A stretch of DNA of 64,000 nucleotides from Manis javanica (taxonomy: Eukaryota; Chordata; Mammalia; Pholidota; Manidae): positions 113,540,302 to 113,604,301 of the forward strand of contig NC_133164.1 in the NCBI RefSeq assembly GCF_040802235.1, read 5' to 3'. This document shows positions 10,582 through 22,277 of this stretch, in pieces. Both the position numbers and the translations under genes were made by a program. The notes under the pieces were generated by a model that searched no databases, was not told the origin of the DNA, and saw only the letters and a list, made by a program, of their open reading frames with translations. Positions within the stretch are counted from its first letter, which is position 1. Each line of letters begins with the position of its first letter.

Positions 10582-12055
10582 TACCAAGTCACTTACCAAC
10601 CAGCTTTAGGTCTTTACCACCCAGAATTGTATTGCCATGCTGCTTTGTCATAGCTGCCTATCTATCTAATCTATCATTTTTTAAAGTACACTATGATTTT
10701 AGTGGGATTTCTTGAGAGATCATAGTTAAATGAGCATTTTCAGTCTGCTTTCTTTAGCCAGAAATTGGTCTTGATTTTAATAGAAGTTGTATATAAGATG
10801 ATTTTGTGACTTTTTTTCTCAATAGTTTCTTCTTCACATTTATCCTTTTCCATTTTTCCATGGCATTTATCCAGGTTTGCCTTGGGGATGACCAGTTTCT
10901 GGGGCAAACATACACATTTAGTGTGCGTGACTTACTTTCCTTGCACATCTGGACCAGTTGGCCAGTTTGCTGACTTTTGTACTGTCTCTGAATGACTTGG
11001 ACTGCATTGTTCTTGGAGATGTCGGACTTCTGTATTACTAAATTGGACAGAGAAGACATAATCTACCTTGTAGTGGGTGAAAGTGCACTGAAATGCCTTT
11101 TATGTTTTTTGCTAAGAAGTCACAAAGGAACTGAACTATATTTTGATCACAAGCAGGAAGATTCCTGATTTGCTGTTAGTGCACTTGGTCCCTCAGCATG
11201 AAAAGCAATCAGGGGATGATAGACATTTACAGATGAAAGAGTGACATCTAGAATGGTAAGTACCATGCAGTAAATTAGCAATATGCTCTGTTGGGACCCG
11301 TTCCCCTTAACATCACTAACTTTTCCTATTCCCTCAGGTCTTAGCTCAGAATCGTCCCTTCTAGGAAGGCTTCCTTCCCTTCCAAACCCCCCTTCAAGAT
11401 TGATTTAGAAATATTTACCAGCTGCTTCCAAAAACAACCTGTGCTTACCCCTGTTATTGAGAACATCTTTTTCCCAGACAGTGGGGGTCAGTTCTTACTC
11501 CATGGCTCTCTTCTGATTCTAACAGTCCTCCTAAAACATCCTTTTTTTCAGACAGGCTACACTATACAGTCGGCAAGGCTTCATTACACTGTAATCACTT
11601 TGATTGAACTTGGATAGTTTTCGGGTCTGTGTAGCAATATATTTACATCTTAGTGTGGGCTGTTTCTACAAAGGTCTGTTTCCAGTAATTCTTCATTTTC
11701 AGACACTTTGTTCTCAAATTCCATGAGAGGAAACACCTCATCAGAACTGCCTGTATCCTGAGAACGTCTTCCTCCCAGACTGGTTGGGAGAATCAGGTGA
11801 GAAAACAGGTATGTGCTATAAAGATGCAAGGTATTAGTCTCCAAATACATCCTATTCTTTGTTTATAATCCAGCCTGCAAGGGAGTTTGATGGGTTAGAA
11901 AATGACCTTTAATCTGGAAAAAAAAAAATCTAGAATGCAATTGGCTGTTAGACATCGATTTAACACAAGCTGTCTTACTGTGTATATGAAAGAACAGCTG
12001 GACTTTTGTTAGTTTTTCTTCCCTCCTTCCATTTTTTTGCAGTTTCCTAATGAGT
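10582..12055. other. Intergenic DNA with one odd antisense open frame
   Basis: No named repeat. A minus-strand frame at 10754-11059 (101 codons) has a non-repetitive, protein-like composition at its start (SNLVIQKSDISKNNAVQVIQ). I do not recognise it, and a second frame over the same DNA looks equally protein-like, so a degraded retrocopy is possible but not shown. Confidence 0.3.
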
Positions 12056-12398
12056 CGTGATAGTGAGCTGCTTGTCCCCAGCTAGCTGACTTTCTGATTT
12101 CTTCTTTTGTGAATTGCGTGTTAAAGTGTTTGTGTTGCCTGTTATTTTTGAAAGGACTGTATTTCTCTGACTGATTTGTAGGAGTTCTTTTCACATTCTG
12201 AATGGGAATCCTTTGTCTTTACAAGATCTGTGGCTTGCATTCTTACTCTCAGTGACATCTACGCATGAGCAGAGGAGCTTTTGTGTCTTAGGATCTGTGC
12301 CTATCCTGAGGTCGTTTTTAGAAGGTTTGTCATTTTCTCTTCCACATGTCGATCGAAGATCCATCTCAAATTCACTTTTTGGTATGGTGCCCCACAGC
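12056..12398 (-). repeat. L1 ORF2 fragment, antisense
   Basis: The + strand reads like reversed L1 ORF2. 'gatttgtaggagttctttt' is followed by 'tgggaatcctttgtctttac', 'gatctgtggcttgcattctt', 'gcatgagcagaggagctttt' and 'gatccatctcaaattcactt'. These follow one another in the order expected for an inverted L1. It is strongly diverged and non-coding. Confidence 0.7.
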
Positions 12399-14365
12399 AT
12401 TGTAACTGGAGCCAGAGAGTGACGAGCTCTCTCTGTCTCCCTCAAGGATCTTGGTCCTCACATGGATTATTTTATCTGGGTGTGGTCCTTCCCACTCAGT
12501 CTGGGCTACTGGAGAAGCTGTGGGCATGTTTTGGGGAAAGGAAAGCCCTTCTTCAGAGGCCACTTGTGCAGCTGTGTCTAATTCTTTTCTAAGGCGATTT
12601 AAATTCACAAGTGTGAAGCCACTCTGCAAAAACCTTAACTTGTTCAAAAGTTGGGGAAAACATCAGAAACAAGACTCTCCCTTTCAAAGCAAAAAGGCAC
12701 CAAAGTTAAAGAGGCAAGGAGGATGTTATTTAAGGCTATAGCAATCAGGGGAGAGACCAGTACTCAGTCTGAGCTCAGTTCTGCTGAAGCAGGGGCAGTG
12801 GAGTTTCTCAGGGCTGAGTGCTGGAGGATGCCGGGCCCACTGCAGTAGCTCATGGGCTTTATCCAAAGGAAGAATAAGCTTCTCGTGTGGTTTATGATAG
12901 GAGGTTGTTTTGGAACTTGGAGCAAGACACCATGGAGTTGGGCTCCCACCCTTCTACAGGAACTGGGAGATGGCACCCCATCTCCTCTGGTGATATCGCA
13001 AAGAGGTGGCTCCTAGGTCCTGGAGAAAGACATTCCTGGGCTGTAAAACTGACAAGAGGCTTTAAAGGAGATCTACATTCATCTCAAAGGGGCAGAGAAT
13101 TGACAATTTCCAGTCTTCTAAAGAAAATGCTCTAAGGGAGCTCAGGGATCTGCAGTGAGGAAAAAGCCTGTCGAAAGTTTCGTCCAGCTGAAGGAAACGT
13201 CCAAGTTGCCGGGGTCCCTTTCTTCTTGGAGATATATTGAAGATATGATTGATAAGTTCGTGCTGGAGCTGCCACCTGCTCCCTGAGTCCATGACCTTAT
13301 CTCCCTACAGGTTGGGTGGGCTTTGCAAGAGTGCCAGCGTGGCTTGAGTGACAGGCCTCTGAGCTGCTTTGGGGGCTGACGACTATCAGGACTTCAAGAG
13401 GCGTGGCTGCTAGTTGCTGCCAGATGCTGGGTGTGAGTTTGACACCTGTTTCCCTGTACACAGAAGAAGGAACCGCTGGTCCTCTTCGGTTCAGAGCTAG
13501 ATGCCCTTGGCCAGCGGTTTGCCTGGAGTAAGGGTGGGTGGCCTCTCTGGGTGGTACTGTGGGGGTCTGTGTTCTTCTGCAAAGCCCTACCGCATGCCCA
13601 CCTGGGCTGGTCACAGAGCCCCATCTGTGGGGATCTCTGGAGCACTGCTGGAGGCTGGGACAGGGTCGTATTTCACAGTTTAGCTCACTCTGTCTCATGC
13701 ACCCAGTGCTCATTCGCTGGCACCTCGTCACGTCAGGGCCCCAGGAAGTTTCACTTCCTATGCGAGAGAGGTAGTGAATCTGGGGATTTGCTAAATGGCT
13801 TGTCTGGAAAGTATCTGCACGTGTGGGGGGGGAAGGGCAGCAGCAAGGCTAGAAGGGATCAACCAGGAGGAGCAAGAGAGACAATTCTGGTTGTCCAGGA
13901 GCCTGGCGGTGCCATGTTGGTGAGGCTGGGGTTGTACCTCATGGGAAAAGATAAAGATAATTTACACTCCTGTCATCTTGCCTCCCAGACTCCAGAGTAA
14001 CCAGTTCTGGAAAGTTCGCCCTTGGCATTATTTCATTGTTTTAAACCAAAAAAAAAAAAGGCACAAACTCTTAAGGTTTCTAGTGGTGATTGAAACAAAA
14101 TTGTCTCGTTTAACTGTCATCAGAAGGATGGCGGAGGGTTCAGTGCTGCGGGGGGTGTCAGAGCTCCCACTTGCTGCTCTGTGTCGAAGAGTCTCTTTCC
14201 CTGGGGCTCATTTTTGAATCACATTCAGTAGCTTGGTTCTGTACCTGCAGCCATTACTCATTTTTTTTATATGAGTTTTCAATATAATACAAAGGAGTGA
14301 TGAGCAGTTTTTAAAAAGAAACAATGGCAACAAATGAAAAGCAAAAATACCCTCTCTCACTATCT
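12399..14365. other. Intergenic DNA, moderately GC-rich, nothing recognised
   Basis: Open frames of 80-149 codons occur on both strands (for example 13551-14000 + and 13297-13731 -) but overlap each other and show no domain. I find no splice-supported gene structure here. Confidence 0.5.
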
Positions 14366-14369
14366 CATC

Positions 14370-14760
14370 CAAACACCATATTTGGAGCTCTAGTCTTGGT
14401 GTCAGGAAACTTGGGTTTCTATCCTTGCTTTGCCCCTTTCTAGCTGTGTGACTTTAGAAGAGATACAGAACCTTTCTGGGCTCTTCTTCACAATGGGAAT
14501 CCTATATAACTCTCAAAGGAGTCAAAGAGATCAAATTGGAAAATATGTGTGACAGTGCCCCTGGCATAACACTGCCAGAAAAAATATAGGACACCCCGTC
14601 AAAATTCAAATATCAGTTAAATAATGAATATTTTTTCATGTAAGTATGTCCAAATATTTCAATTATTGGGGATCCTGTGTTTTCATTTGCTAAATCTGGC
14701 CACCCCACCCTGGCACATTGTAGGCACTTAGTAAATGTTTCCTTATTTCCACTTCCTTAG
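14370..14760 (+). repeat. MIR SINE, interrupted by a DNA element
   Basis: The left part reads 'ctttctagctgtgtgacttt', the diagnostic MIR core, then 'ctcttcttcacaatgggaat'. The right part reads 'tggcacattgtaggcactta' then 'gtaaatg', the MIR 3' end. Between them sits a 141-bp insertion described separately. Confidence 0.85.
14559..14715. mobile_element. Small palindromic hAT-type DNA element inside a MIR
   Basis: Element 14567-14707 is flanked by the 8-bp direct repeat CCCTGGCA (14559-14566 and 14708-14715). The two halves are imperfect inverted copies: the left end 'gccagaaaaaatataggaca' pairs with the right end 'cctgtgttttcatttgctaa'. Eight-bp target duplications are characteristic of hAT transposons and their non-autonomous derivatives. 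It encodes nothing. The exact MER-type family name is left open. Confidence 0.65.
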
Positions 14761-15394
14761 AAACTCATCTAAAAAGGACATCAGATACAGCCTGATTTAA
14801 ATGTTGCCAAATTGTAGTTTAAGGATAGGGAGATAAGGAAAAATGACTAGCCAAATTGGCTATAACCATATTCTTATTTCCCCAGTAGAATAGTACAAAA
14901 GATAGCACAAAATACTGAGGACCAGCACAGTCTTCTATCTGATCATTAATTCACCCTTTATGAAGCAATTAAATAAATTATGCCTCTCCAAAAAGAGGCT
15001 TTTTTTATCTAGAAATATAAAATTATGTTTATGGTGAGTTTTTTAGTAACATGGAAAAGTTTATAGCATAAAGTTGAGAGAGAAAAGCTGCATTATGATC
15101 TCTACTACGTGCATAAAAAACCTGGGAGGAAATACATGAAAATGAGTTGGGCCACTGGACTTTTTTTTGGATCATCTTTCTAGTTTTCATTATTGTCCAA
15201 GCTTTCTATAATGAATTTATGACTCTTAGGAATAAAGTAATGTTTAAAGTTCTTTCTTAAATTATGTTAGATTTATAATTTATCAATTGTTTTAAATTAT
15301 CAATGAAATTCTAAATGAATTAAGCTAGTAGCAGGAAACAGCATATAACTTTAAACTCTTAATTATCGACAAAACATAGGAATTCAGACTATAA

Positions 15395-15965
15395 CAAAAA
15401 AAACACTTTTGTCCTGAAGTATAACACAAATAGGAAAGTCTGTAAGACACAAATGTACAGCTGAACACAGTGTTTAAAAAACGGAAACCCAGGTAACCAC
15501 CTTGGTCAAGACACAGAGCATAGCCAGTGTCCCTGAGGCCACCATGTGCCCTTTCCCAGTCCCAGTCCACTCACTTCCATCTAGCTGATTCACTACTTCC
15601 TTTTCCTTTTATTTCAGCTTTACTGCCTAAATTGTATCCCTAAAAAAAAAAAAAACAAATTAGTTTGGCTTGTTCTTGAACTTTATATAAATGGAATCAT
15701 ATGGTAAGTGTTTTGCTGGGTCTGGTTTCTTTCAACTCAACGTGCTTTTAAGATTCATTCATATTGCCTAATGTTGTAATCATTTATTCATTTGGTTGCC
15801 ATGTTGGTATTTCACTGTGGGACTGTGCCACCTTTCTACTGTTGACAGATAGTCGAGTGGATTCCAGGTTTGCATTGTTAACCGTGGCTGCTAGTGGCAC
15901 TCTTGTCCATGTCTGCTGGTACACATACACTTTCTGGGATTGATGTTCTGGCTTCTGTGAGCTGA
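15395..15965 (-). repeat. L1M-type LINE-1 3' region, antisense
   Basis: Reverse-complement L1 landmarks are 'gtcaagacacagagcatagc', 'ttgaactttatataaatgga', 'tcatatggtaagtgttttgc', 'tctactgttgacagatagtc' and 'ttctgggattgatgttctgg'. Old and non-coding. Confidence 0.75.
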
Positions 15966-17100
15966 CCTTACTTTGTGTTAATGAGATTGCTACCCATCTG
16001 TGGCCACAAAACAGAAAATTGATAAAGACTTTGGAGTTTGGGAATTTGAAGCTGTGGCTCTTGTTGTCATGGAGTGGTTCTTATTCATGACAAAGTCAGA
16101 TTTCAAAGGACTGAAAACCTACCAGTTTTCTTAAATGTCAGAATAAACCTGCAGTTATTTAAATGCATTAAAATTATTTTAAATGGCAAGAATCAGTCTT
16201 AAAAGGTGTTCTATTTGAAATCCATCACATCTGAATGTGAAGGTTCTGCTTTGTGACTAACGAAAACATTTGCCAATATTCCAAATTAGACTATTTTGCT
16301 TTTAGCCAGAATCAGAAATTTTTGGGGACCTAGAAGAGATTTTAGGGAAACTAGCTCGACCCCTTCAGTTCATAAATTGGTAACTGAAACTTCCTTGAGG
16401 TCAAATGTCCTCTCAAGGTCATATTACTAAATAGCACAGAATAGAACAACATGCAGACTTCTGACTTCCAACCTTGAATATTTTTAAAGTCCCCCAAAAT
16501 ATTACATTAAGCCACCTTTCAAGTTGTGAAATGTGTAGAAGGCTGATAATGCAGTCCTGCCATTGTCACCATCATTATATCCGATTTATTAATACACCCC
16601 GCCTGAGCATCAACCCCTCTGCTTGTTTTTCCTGCCCCACTGTTATCACGGAGGTACAGTGGCAAGATCATACATTTTATACGGTACTGGTGCAGTGGTC
16701 AAGTTTTGTAATATTTGATCCATATATGATAACAGATGCTGTAAAACTGTAAATTCTTGAACACTGTTGCTCTGTATTGACCCTAGTCATCTATTATTGC
16801 CTATTGAATGTAAGAGCACTAGAGACGGCCACTCTTTGCAAACACTAGTGCTGTGATTCCCAAATACCAGTCTGAGATCTGGCACTGGTTTGGTGTTTTT
16901 CTTGATCTGTGCTAATATGAGAGAAAAAAGGGACAAGATAAGGAGTTTTTCATAAAGTTAACTTTTTCAATTTAAAGGGACCCCCTTTTAGACAAGATTT
17001 GTCTTACCTACTTTTATTGTATCTTAAATTGTACTTTTTACTGTATTTATATTTTTAAAATGTTTTGGAGGACAATGCTTATAAATGTTTTAGTCACTCT
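15966..17100. other. Intergenic DNA, nothing recognised
   Basis: AT-rich with no gene or named repeat that I can support. Confidence 0.5.
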
Positions 17101-17102
17101 CC

Positions 17103-17172
17103 TCTCCACAGACCTAGCATGGTGCCTGATGTACAATAGAGATGAAGTGAATATTTAAATGAATGAGTAAAA
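17103..17172 (+). repeat. L2/MIR-type 3' end fragment
   Basis: 'cctagcatggtgcctgatgt' followed by 'gaatatttaaatgaatgagt' is the common 3' tail of L2 and related elements. Confidence 0.6.
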
Positions 17173-17298
17173 AGTTAATAACCCTAGTTTGCCCACCAAT
17201 TTCTTTGGCAGGGGTTGGGGGGAGTTACTAATCCCTGAAATCTAGAAGTCTAATAAATTTCAGGTTGTCACTCCTGAGGAGCAATATAAAACACCTAG

Positions 17299-17726
17299 TG
17301 TTTCTGGAGTGTCCCTCCCACAATTTGCATCTAGCTAGAACCTCAGCATGTGACCTTATTTGGAGATAGGCTCTTTGCAGATGTGATTAAGTTGCGATCA
17401 TAATGGATGAAAGTGAGCCCTGATCAAATGACTGGTATCCTTATAAGAGGAATATTTGGGCACAAGTCACAAGGAGAAGGCCATGAAGCAACAGATACCA
17501 TGAGGCAGAGGTTGGAGGATGCAGTTCCAAGCGAAGGATGCTGGAAACCACCAGAGACTGGATGAAGCTAGAAAAGATTCCCCCCTAGAGACTTCAGAGG
17601 AAGCATGGTCCCACTGACCTAGAATTTGGACTTCTGGCCCCCAGAACTGTGAGAGAATACATTTCTATTGTTTTGAGCCATCCAGTTCATGGTGCTTTGT
17701 TACAGCAGCTCTAAGAAACAAATACA
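17299..17726 (+). repeat. MLT1-type (MaLR) LTR, near full length
   Basis: Sense-orientation MLT1. It begins TGTTTCTGGAGTGTCCC and continues with 'tgtgaccttatttggagata', 'gctctttgcagatgtgatta', 'actggtatccttataagagg', 'cccccagaactgtgagagaa' and 'ttctattgttttgagccatc'. It ends 'aaacaaataca'. The TG...CA ends are preserved but no clear target duplication is visible. Confidence 0.88.
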
Positions 17727-18324
17727 TAGGAGTTCAGGCTAAGGGATATATTGGGAAGTAGTGGGGGAAAGGGTGAGATTTCTGGAGACTGATTGTAATC
17801 TCTCTATTTTGTAATCTCCTATCACCTTTCTATTCGGGAACAACAACAAAAAAATAGTGAATACCCACACTCTTTCTTCAGGCTATAATTAATGACTATA
17901 AGTATAGGGAATCATTATCTGTAGTATACTTTTCTATTTTTAGTCACATCAAATCCAAGGGAAATGCTTTGGGATGGTGTAGGAAGGATCTTTATTAGAT
18001 ATGAATCTTGATGCAAAGAGGTATGAGGCTCTTGGGACAGGTTAGAACTCAAAATGAATTTCTAAACAGCTGGGTGTAAGTCAGTTTTTTAAATTAATAT
18101 ATTTTACACGTATAAATATTATAGAAGCCCAGTATTTAAAACAATTGTATGATAAATTCATATATAAGAGGAATAGTAAATACTTTGGGAAGAAATATTA
18201 ATATATAATTTATCTAAATTTTCATGTATCCCATTTATCTTAAACAAGAACCATCTACACAAAAGAAAGTAGGTCAATTTTAACTAAAGATTAAATAAGA
18301 ATGATAATGCCTACATATGAGCTT

Positions 18325-18415
18325 CCTTAGAGCAGATATTTTTGTCTCTACTCTTTACTGGGGGTAAATGGTACCTACACATAAAAGTTCAATAAATATT
18401 TTTTGAATGAATGTC
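18325..18415 (+). repeat. L2 3' end fragment
   Basis: 'gtctctactctttactgggg' is followed by 'aagttcaataaatatttttt' and 'gaatgaatg', the typical L2 3' terminus. Confidence 0.65.
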
Positions 18416-20611
18416 CCAGGTAATTTATACTGTTACTGGAAAGGGTGGGATTATGTGGTGTCTATTTCTTGGTCTAAGACTTCATTGTTGTGACAAATAA
18501 CACATTTGTTTATTTCTGTAAGGCAGGATGTGAGAAATAAGGAAAAGACAAAGAATTATGGAATTTAAAAGCATGCACTAAAGTCTGAAAGGCTATCAAA
18601 CTAGATCTATAAAGCGGACTATCTAAAATGATAGTGGTGATGTAAGCTCTTGATTGATTTCAAATATTAAGTTTTGTGAGGGCAGGGTAAGGCTTCTGAG
18701 AGACTAGAAGGTCTCATCCTGCCAGTTAGTAGGGAACATACGCATTCAGCTTGGCCACCTGGGGCCCATTTAGTGCATTAGTGCAATAATTTGCTAAATG
18801 GGTCCCTCCTAGTAAAAAACAATGAGTGAACAGTGAGCAATTTAGGCAGGGTAAACTACTAGTAGCTCAAGGACATAAAAATGTGGAACTATAATTACAT
18901 CCCTTGTTCATAATGTACTAACTAAATGTATTACATTGTATATTGCATCTTTCTGAGTTTATTTCTGGACACAGCTGAGCCTTTAACAATTCAGACTGAA
19001 ACCATCCCAGCTATCAATTCATGTCTCCATTAAAATTCCAACTGCTTATATTAGAAAAAAAATTCCAAAGATGGTTTCTTTTATCTTGGATCTAAGGATG
19101 CAAACAGGTTTAACCTAGATGCAAAACACCGCAAGTCAGTTACAAGTCACACAGCATAAAATAAACTGTGGCAGTAAATTGAAAATTATGTTCTCTTTTC
19201 CTATACTTAGTTGTGAAAATATTTTAACAAGTTGGCATCAGGATTTGCAACTTTTATATGTGTCGTTTCTTTTCAGGATTATCTTTTAGCATTTTAAGAT
19301 GTGATTCTTTGAGAAGTGTGGCGAGTCAGAAATGTGGTATTAGAATTTGGAAAGCTAAAGGGTAGGGGACATTCATGAGTTATAGGGTTTCAGGATACTG
19401 GCTTATTCCCCACTCTGCTTTTAAGTAGGAGAAGCTATTTCATGGATGTGTGGGAAACATTTGTCCTTTCCGAAATCCTTATTCAGAGAAATTGTGTAGT
19501 TAGGGTTGGCTCAGATGGCTTGGATGGTGTTCCATGATACTGGCAGTCTCTAAGTACAAGCTTGCCTTATCAATGCCTGTTATTTCAGGGTTCCAGTTCC
19601 TCCAGTATTAAGGGGACTATTTATGAACTCTGATTTTCTTTCTTTTTCTCTTCTCACCCCCAAGTCTGATAACTTGATTGCAGGTTTGGAGGTAGGACAA
19701 GGGATGGATCACAGTGGACCCTTGTTCTTCTGCTCTCCCTCAAGTCTGATTTTTATTATTCTGGGTAAAATGGAAAATGGCATTTTTCAGATTATGGACA
19801 CTGCATGAAATAGTTTCTGATTGTAGAAATTATATTCTACATTCATCCCTGTCCCCTTCCCCACAACACACTGTTTTACTGAAGCTGGAATGCATCTCCT
19901 TTTTCTTCATGTTAAGATACTTTAACATTATTCATTATTCCCCTTCTTTTCCCCACTTAGTAATCCCTCATACCAAGGCTGGCAGGTATGTCTGATGACT
20001 CCCCAACCCTCCCCACCAATAGGTTGGATACTAAATTCTCTGAGCAATGTTTTTTCTTTAAAATTTTCCCTCTTGGAGGAGAGGAGATGTTTTGGTTGTA
20101 AATAGCTTCAGGGTAAACAAAATTTCTAGAGGATAAAAAGGCAGAGTTGTGGTGATTGTGTAAAAGTTAAGTGACAGGAACCTGGGCTAGATTAAGTAGA
20201 GTACTATAATTTCTTAGGATACAAGTGGGTCCCAATGGCCAATGGTAACAATATTTATGATTAGAACAAACGAGTTCATTACATTAGCTAAAGAAATACA
20301 ACTCTAGAAAGCAGATTTATAGGAGTTAATATACTATTTCTTAACAGCAAAAATTAAAGTTTTTTAGGGAATTAACCTAGGAACTAATGCATGTAAAAGC
20401 ATGTAAACAGTGTGTGTTTCGGTACTGAAATTTAACATGCATTTTGTTTTTTAATCTTATTAAAGGAAGGCTAAATTAAGATACCATTCTTTTCATTTCT
20501 AGAACTAATAGTTTGTGTGAGGGCCTACTTAAGACAACATATGGATTGGTATGGTTGAAATTTACATTTCAATATCATTACATATTTCTCTGCCTTTCTG
20601 TTTTCTTTTAG
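18416..20611. other. Intergenic DNA, nothing recognised
   Basis: AT-rich sequence without supportable genes or repeats. Confidence 0.45.
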
Positions 20612-20699
20612 AGTTTGATCCTTCAGAAAGTACTGTTTCATTTGTTCCAGGAAATTTCATCCAAAGTTCAGGTCTTGTTTTTCTGACTACCTGGACTAG
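20612..20699 (+). other. Exon-like segment upstream of PHLPP1 (candidate)
   Basis: An 88-bp stretch is preceded by a strong polypyrimidine tract ending in AG (ctgttttcttttag) and followed by a full consensus donor GTAAGT at 20700-20705. One frame is open throughout (28 codons, beginning FDPSESTVSF), entering in phase 1 and leaving in phase 2. It lies about 2.1 kb upstream of the PHLPP1 start codon on the same strand. It could be a non-coding or alternative 5' exon, part of an upstream transcript, or chance. No transcript evidence is available here. Confidence 0.3.
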
Positions 20700-20764
20700 G
20701 TAAGTTTCCTTTGGTTCATTTTTCTCTCTTCCCAGGGCACTTGAATTTCCCCCTTCCCTATATC

Positions 20765-20890
20765 ACTCACTTGTTAAATGTCTTTCTAATCTATAAGCTC
20801 TATGAAGGCAAGGATGTGTCTTATTTATTCAATTGGTATAATACAGTGACTGGTATATAGTATGTTTATAATTATTTGTTAAGTTAGTGG
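20765..20890 (+). repeat. L2 3' end fragment
   Basis: 'ctataagctctatgaaggca', 'aggatgtgtcttatttattc' and 'cagtgactggtatatagtat' reproduce the L2 3' consensus phrase order. Confidence 0.7.
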
Positions 20891-21179
20891 CTAGACTATC
20901 TTATCTGTCTCTGGAGAGTTTGTATTCCCCCTAATTTAAAAAATGGAACTCTGCTGTTGAGTGAATTGCAGAATAAAAATTAGTTTCATGAGGCTAAGGG
21001 GTAAGACTTCAAAAGAAAAATACAGAAAATCATTTTCAGGAACTTCAAGAATCAAGAGAAATAATTTATTTTCATTCTGGTAGCTTCCTCCAATCCTCTT
21101 TAATGAGACTGTGTAGGTAACCTAAGAACAACTTCCCTTGCCCTTATTCATTTCTATTATTTCAGCAAGAAGTTCCAGT

Positions 21180-21248
21180 TGACCTCTTTCTCTTTCCTTC
21201 CTCCCTCTCTTTCCGCATTCTCTCTCTCTTCTCCTTTCTGACCCCTCA
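21180..21248 (+). repeat. Polypyrimidine (CT-rich) tract
   Basis: Nearly 70 bases of C and T, including a (TC)n run 'ttctctctctcttctccttt', interrupted by few purines. It is low complexity. No acceptor AG follows closely. Confidence 0.8.
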
Positions 21249-22127
21249 ATTTAATAACTTTATTGAAGTTAAGGCAAGCACTGGATAGCATGCAGTTGAA
21301 AAAGTCTGATACGAAAGACCAGATATATATAAAACAACCTGGGGGAATGGTAATTCAATTAAAAAGATTTACCGAATTTAAACAAATAGTAAACTACCCT
21401 AGTCTAGTCTACAATATTGTTCTGATAACAAAGTGCACCTTTTCAGACCATAACTGAACGTTGTAGCAGAAAACAATTTTTTCTGAATGTTGAAAGAAAA
21501 AACAAGGGAGGACATAGGAAAACACACAGGACCAGCCCATCTCATATCCCACCATGGATCTATTCCAAAGTTTCTTCTATTTTTCACTGCTTTCTGTGCC
21601 ATTAAGTTCCCTCAGACTTCAAGATCAATGGGAAAAAGTGAGACCCCGGCACTTTGCCTTTTTCTTTCCTTCCTTTTCCCACTTCTCAGGAGTGGGAGAG
21701 GATCGGAGTGGGGTTGCACGATTTTCACCAAGCTCATTGAAAAACTGTCCAAGTTAGCATTTCCAGACACTGCCTGTAATCCCCGGCCTTGAAAAAGTTG
21801 GGAAAAAGTGAGTTTGGCGCCCTTTGATGGCCAGTTATCCTGTGGTCCTGGGGTTGTGTATCTGTATCTCATACAATGGCTGGAGGTGAGCAAAATGGAC
21901 CGGGGACCTTCGTGCCGTTTAGGGTCCCTGAAAGCCCAAGCTTTCAATTAGCAGGGAAATCGAAAGTCTTCTGGGGAGCGGGAGTGGGCGGACTGGGTAC
22001 TAGCTAATGAAAATTTCCCAGCATAAAGTGTAACAGCAGAGGGCACAGTACCCACTGCCCAAGGCCAGCTACTGGCAGCAATGGGCGGGCAAAACCTAAC
22101 GATTTCTGGAGCTTGTAGTTCGCCACG

Positions 22128-22138
22128 TTTCCCGCGGG
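22128..22138 (+). promoter_or_regulatory. E2F-like site
   Basis: TTTCCCGCGGG fits the E2F consensus TTTSSCGC in its first eight bases. It lies in the upstream part of the CpG island. Function is inferred from motif only. Confidence 0.35.
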
Positions 22139-22159
22139 CGTGTGCGTCCCCGCATTAGG

Positions 22160-22171
22160 ACTACAACTCCC
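22160..22171 (+). promoter_or_regulatory. ZNF143/SBS-type motif ACTACAACTCCC
   Basis: Matches the core of the long ACTACAAYTCCC promoter motif bound by ZNF143 (with THAP11/HCFC1 in the family literature). About 45 bp upstream on the opposite strand a weaker half-match (TTGTAGTT, 22113-22120) occurs. Such motifs are typical of CpG-island promoters close to transcription starts. Confidence 0.5.
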
Positions 22172-22277
22172 GAGGCGCCTCGCGCGCCGCTCTCTTCGCC
22201 ACCGCCCAACTCCGAGGCCCGCGCTGGAACTTCCAGGGAAATTGCCCCCGCCCCGCCCCCGTACGCACCCGTCATGT

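Noticed and set aside
13297-14000. Overlapping open frames of 144 and 149 codons on opposite strands
   Set aside because: No domain, no splice-site arrangement, and mutual overlap; moderate GC explains their length.
15637-15655. A-run that could mark a processed pseudogene tail
   Set aside because: It lies within an antisense L1 remnant and no coding homology precedes it.
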